A DNA stretch of 8,580 nucleotides. It comes from Methanosphaera sp. GTDB taxonomy: Archaea > Methanobacteriota > Methanobacteria > Methanobacteriales > Methanobacteriaceae. Under the pieces are notes generated by a model. It saw nothing but the letters and a program-made list of their open reading frames with translations. It was not told the DNA's origin and ran no database searches. Of the stretch, positions 7,482 to 8,580 are shown piece by piece. The position numbers and the translations under genes are program-made. The stretch is from assembly GCA_013330915.1 (NCBI GenBank), contig DUHK01000022.1, positions 1 to 8,580 on the forward strand, read 5' to 3'. Position 1 is the first letter of the stretch. Each line of letters starts with the position of its first letter.

Positions 7482-7500
7482 TAATTATATAATATAATTA
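7482..7500. repeat. Perfect 19-bp palindrome in the aksA upstream region
   Basis: TAATTATAT (7482-7490) and ATATAATTA (7492-7500) are exact reverse complements around one central A. On the minus strand it contains a TATA-like core about 64 nt before the GTG. It could be an operator or the TATA element itself; AT-rich DNA makes chance palindromes fairly common, so function is only a suggestion. Confidence 0.45.
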
Positions 7501-7568
7501 TTAGAAACAATTAATTTTTTAATTTATTATTTAACTAATGTTTTGTTATTTATTTTTATTTTACTAGT

Positions 7569-7580
7569 ATTTTTATAAAG
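7569..7580 (-). promoter_or_regulatory. Alternative TATA-box candidate for aksA-hacA
   Basis: The minus strand reads CTTTATAAAAAT, a good archaeal TATA form, which predicts initiation near 7548 and a leader of about 120 nt to the GTG. No T-tract on the minus strand separates the upstream CYTH gene from aksA, so read-through is also possible. Confidence 0.35.
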
Positions 7581-7602
7581 TATATACATTATATTTATTT
7601 TA

Positions 7603-8166
7603 TTAGTTAATATTATTTGTCTTATTTTTTTCTAGTAATTCAAGGTAGGATGTTTTTTCAAATCCTTCGGTTATGCCTAACTTAGCAAATATTTCAAAAA
7701 TGTTCTTTTGTATTGGTTCAATGTTGTCTTCATCTGATGCAACATACTCTATTTCTATAAAATAACCAAGTTCATTTAACTTATCAACTGTGATGGTATA
7801 TTCTTCATATTTAAATATTCTTCTAACTTTATTCACTATTGCTGATGGCTTATAACCTAAATTAATCAAGATGTCAGTCATGTGTTCCTTACTGTCAATT
7901 GTCACTTCAATTTCTTTTCTGGTTTTGGTTTCTGAATCTAATTTAGGACCTTTAAATGTTAAAATATTAATAAAATCATCACCGTCAGGAATTTCCCTAA
8001 TACGTAATGCTTCATCAGTTTTTTTAAAATCCCTATTTTCTCCATTGAAATAGATGTCCCTTTGAATTTCAGTATGTGAGTATTCACCACCAATATTCTT
8101 AATTTTTTCAAATGTCAATTTGGGATTAGTAATTTTTGCCTTAATTTCAATTTCAATCATTTTCAT
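7603..8166 (-). CDS. CYTH-domain protein (class IV adenylate cyclase / CyaB-like)
   Basis: A 187-residue protein of the CYTH triphosphate tunnel superfamily, which binds triphosphates with metal ions inside an eight-strand barrel. Bacterial CyaB members make cAMP, others hydrolyse thiamine triphosphate or inorganic triphosphate; the archaeal role is mostly undefined. The hallmark ExExK is at Glu5, Glu7 and Lys9. Other expected charged positions are present: Arg55 and Arg57 (ALRIRE), Lys72 (LTFKGPK), Arg83/Glu85/Glu87 (TRKEIEV), Lys113/Arg115/Arg116 (KVRRIF), Asp128 (ITVDKL) and Glu138/Glu140 (FIEIEY). The C-terminal EKTSYLELL is typical of the CyaB subfamily. All key residues look intact, so it is probably active. 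Two in-frame ATGs (8166 and 8160) could start it; neither has a clear Shine-Dalgarno and a TATA-like box lies just upstream, so the message may be leaderless. It lies upstream of aksA and is divergent from tbp. Confidence 0.85.
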   Translation of the reverse strand: MKMIEIEIKAKITNPKLTFEKIKNIGGEYSHTEIQRDIYFNGENRDFKKTDEALRIREIPDGDDFINILTFKGPKLDSETKTRKEIEVTIDSKEHMTDILINLGYKPSAIVNKVRRIFKYEEYTITVDKLNELGYFIEIEYVASDEDNIEPIQKNIFEIFAKLGITEGFEKTSYLELLEKNKTNNIN

Positions 8167-8180
8167 ACACGTTTTTCTTT

Positions 8181-8192
8181 TTTTTATATATT
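8181..8192 (-). promoter_or_regulatory. TATA-box candidate of the CYTH gene
   Basis: The minus strand reads AATATATAAAAA, centred about 20-27 nt before the two candidate ATGs at 8166 and 8160. With usual archaeal spacing the transcript would begin at or next to the start codon, which fits the missing Shine-Dalgarno. The box at 8223-8235 is the alternative and would leave a leader of about 30 nt. Confidence 0.4.
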
Positions 8193-8327
8193 ATTTGAAA
8201 ATAATAATATATTAATAATAGGTATATTTATAAAGTAAAAAGACACATATATAAATACATAATATGTTATTTGGTATTTTTTTAAATAAATTATATTGAT
8301 ATATATTTAAAAATAAGTGGTTGGCTG

Positions 8328-8362
8328 ATTTCTTAAACTCCCTAGGATTTTATTCAAGAAAT
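8328..8362. repeat. Inverted repeat in the tbp upstream region
   Basis: ATTTCTT (8328-8334) and AAGAAAT (8356-8362) are perfect reverse complements around 21 nt that include the palindrome CCTAGG (8341-8346). It lies in the most GC-rich part of this intergenic region, between the TATA candidates and the tbp ribosome-binding site. It may be a leader structure or protein-binding site; function is unproven. Confidence 0.35.
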
Positions 8363-8453
8363 TAATTTTATTATAGTTTTTAATCTTTTTAACTAGTAAT
8401 ATTGCTCAACCGTGATATTTAGAATTATGCTAAATTATTTTTATCACTTAATT

Positions 8454-8458
8454 GGAGG
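8454..8458 (+). promoter_or_regulatory. Ribosome-binding site of tbp
   Basis: GGAGG ends 9 nt before the ATG at 8468 and fixes the tbp start. Confidence 0.75.
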
Positions 8459-8467
8459 AAAAATAAA

Positions 8468-8580
8468 ATGTCAGATGTTGAAATTAAAGTTGAAAACATT
8501 GTAGCATCCGCAACATTATTTGATTCAAAAGATAGGAAATTGGATTTACCTGGAGTTGCACCTGCTTTAGAAAATGTAGA
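8468..8580 (+). CDS. tbp: TATA-binding protein, N-terminal part (cut by window edge)
   Basis: General archaeal transcription factor TBP, which binds promoter TATA boxes and recruits TFB and RNA polymerase. Only the first 37 codons and two bases are in the window; the full protein would be about 180-190 residues. The visible start, MSDVEIKVENIVASATL, is the first strand of the first TBP repeat (VENIVAS is the family signature), and LDLPGVAPALENV matches the first helix. Between them lies FDSKDRK, some 4-5 residues longer than the short turn I recall in other archaeal TBPs. ATG with GGAGG at 9-nt spacing is a clear start. The gene is divergent from the CYTH gene. Truncation is due to the window, not to a mutation. 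Confidence 0.88.
   Translation, partial: MSDVEIKVENIVASATLFDSKDRKLDLPGVAPALENV

Larger units (their letters stand above)
8167..8467. promoter_or_regulatory. Divergent AT-rich intergenic region between the CYTH gene and tbp
   Basis: This 301-nt stretch holds no convincing gene; an 11-codon frame at 8264-8299 lacks a ribosome-binding site. For the minus strand, TATA-like boxes occur at 8181-8192 (AATATATAAAAA) and 8223-8235 (CTTTATAAATATA). For the plus strand, candidates are ATATATAAATA (8247-8257) and ATATATTTAAAAA (8301-8313), implying a tbp leader of over 100 nt. AT palindromes lie at 8190-8205 (ATTATTT-GA-AAATAAT) and 8205-8214 (TAATATATTA). A GC-richer patch at about 8317-8346 is described separately. 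The exact promoters cannot be fixed by eye. Confidence 0.5.

Noticed and set aside
7090..7497. 135-codon plus-strand frame antisense to aksA and its upstream region
   Set aside because: It is Ser/Phe/Ile-rich with no domain, mirrors the aksA codons and extends only into AT-rich leader DNA; not a credible gene.
8264..8299. 11-codon frame in the CYTH-tbp intergenic region
   Set aside because: No Shine-Dalgarno and overlaps TATA-like sequence; most likely chance.
1..8580. CRISPR array, tRNA or rRNA, insertion sequence, toxin-antitoxin or defence genes
   Set aside because: I looked for spaced direct repeats, terminal inverted repeats, tRNA-like cloverleaf segments and mobile-element proteins and found none.

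Overview
The window looks like a chromosomal segment of a methanogenic archaeon of the order Methanobacteriales, most likely a gut Methanosphaera or a close Methanobrevibacter relative. The grounds are: a TATA-binding protein gene at the right edge; an AksA/HacA pair of the methanogen coenzyme B pathway; a secreted adhesin-like protein built of Ig-like repeats; very AT-rich DNA; archaeal TATA-type promoter candidates; and GGTGAT or GGAGG ribosome-binding sites with GTG/TTG starts. The genus call is an inference from content and composition, without any database search.

Layout, left to right. Positions 1-262 are AT-rich DNA in which I see no gene. At 263-1744 (+) lies a secreted protein with a signal peptide, a Thr/Asn/Gln-rich linker and four Ig-like repeats, followed by a hairpin plus T-tract terminator. 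From 1937 to 4975 (+) lie three sugar-nucleotide genes: dTDP-glucose 4,6-dehydratase (rfbB/rmlB), a long glucose-1-phosphate thymidylyltransferase with a left-handed beta-helix tail (rfbA/rmlA, StrD-like), and UTP-glucose-1-phosphate uridylyltransferase (galU). rfbA and galU are tightly spaced; rfbB is separated from rfbA by 150 nt holding a T-tract and TATA candidates. Together they supply dTDP-4-keto-6-deoxyglucose and UDP-glucose for surface glycans or glycoproteins. The other two rhamnose genes (rmlC, rmlD) are not here.

A 59-nt gap with T-tracts for both strands (4976-5034) separates this set from a converging minus-strand block. That block reads aksA (homocitrate synthase family, 7427-6291) then hacA (homoaconitase/isopropylmalate isomerase large subunit, 6282-5035), with 8 nt between them. 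They catalyse the first two steps of 2-oxosuberate formation for coenzyme B. The small subunit is not in the window. Upstream of aksA, also on the minus strand, is a CYTH-domain protein (8166-7603), with a 175-nt gap that holds a perfect 19-bp palindrome and no clear terminator. A 301-nt divergent AT-rich intergenic region then leads to tbp (from 8468, +), which is cut by the window edge.

This is mostly ordinary core and cell-surface content. I found no defence system, mobile element, CRISPR array, tRNA or rRNA, and nothing I would call a new biological system. The points most worth a second look are the uncertain aksA start with its palindrome and upstream Shine-Dalgarno, a possibly leaderless CYTH transcript, the GC-richer inverted repeat in the tbp leader, an apparent loop insertion in TBP, and the anchorless, sequon-rich Ig-repeat protein beside the sugar-nucleotide genes.
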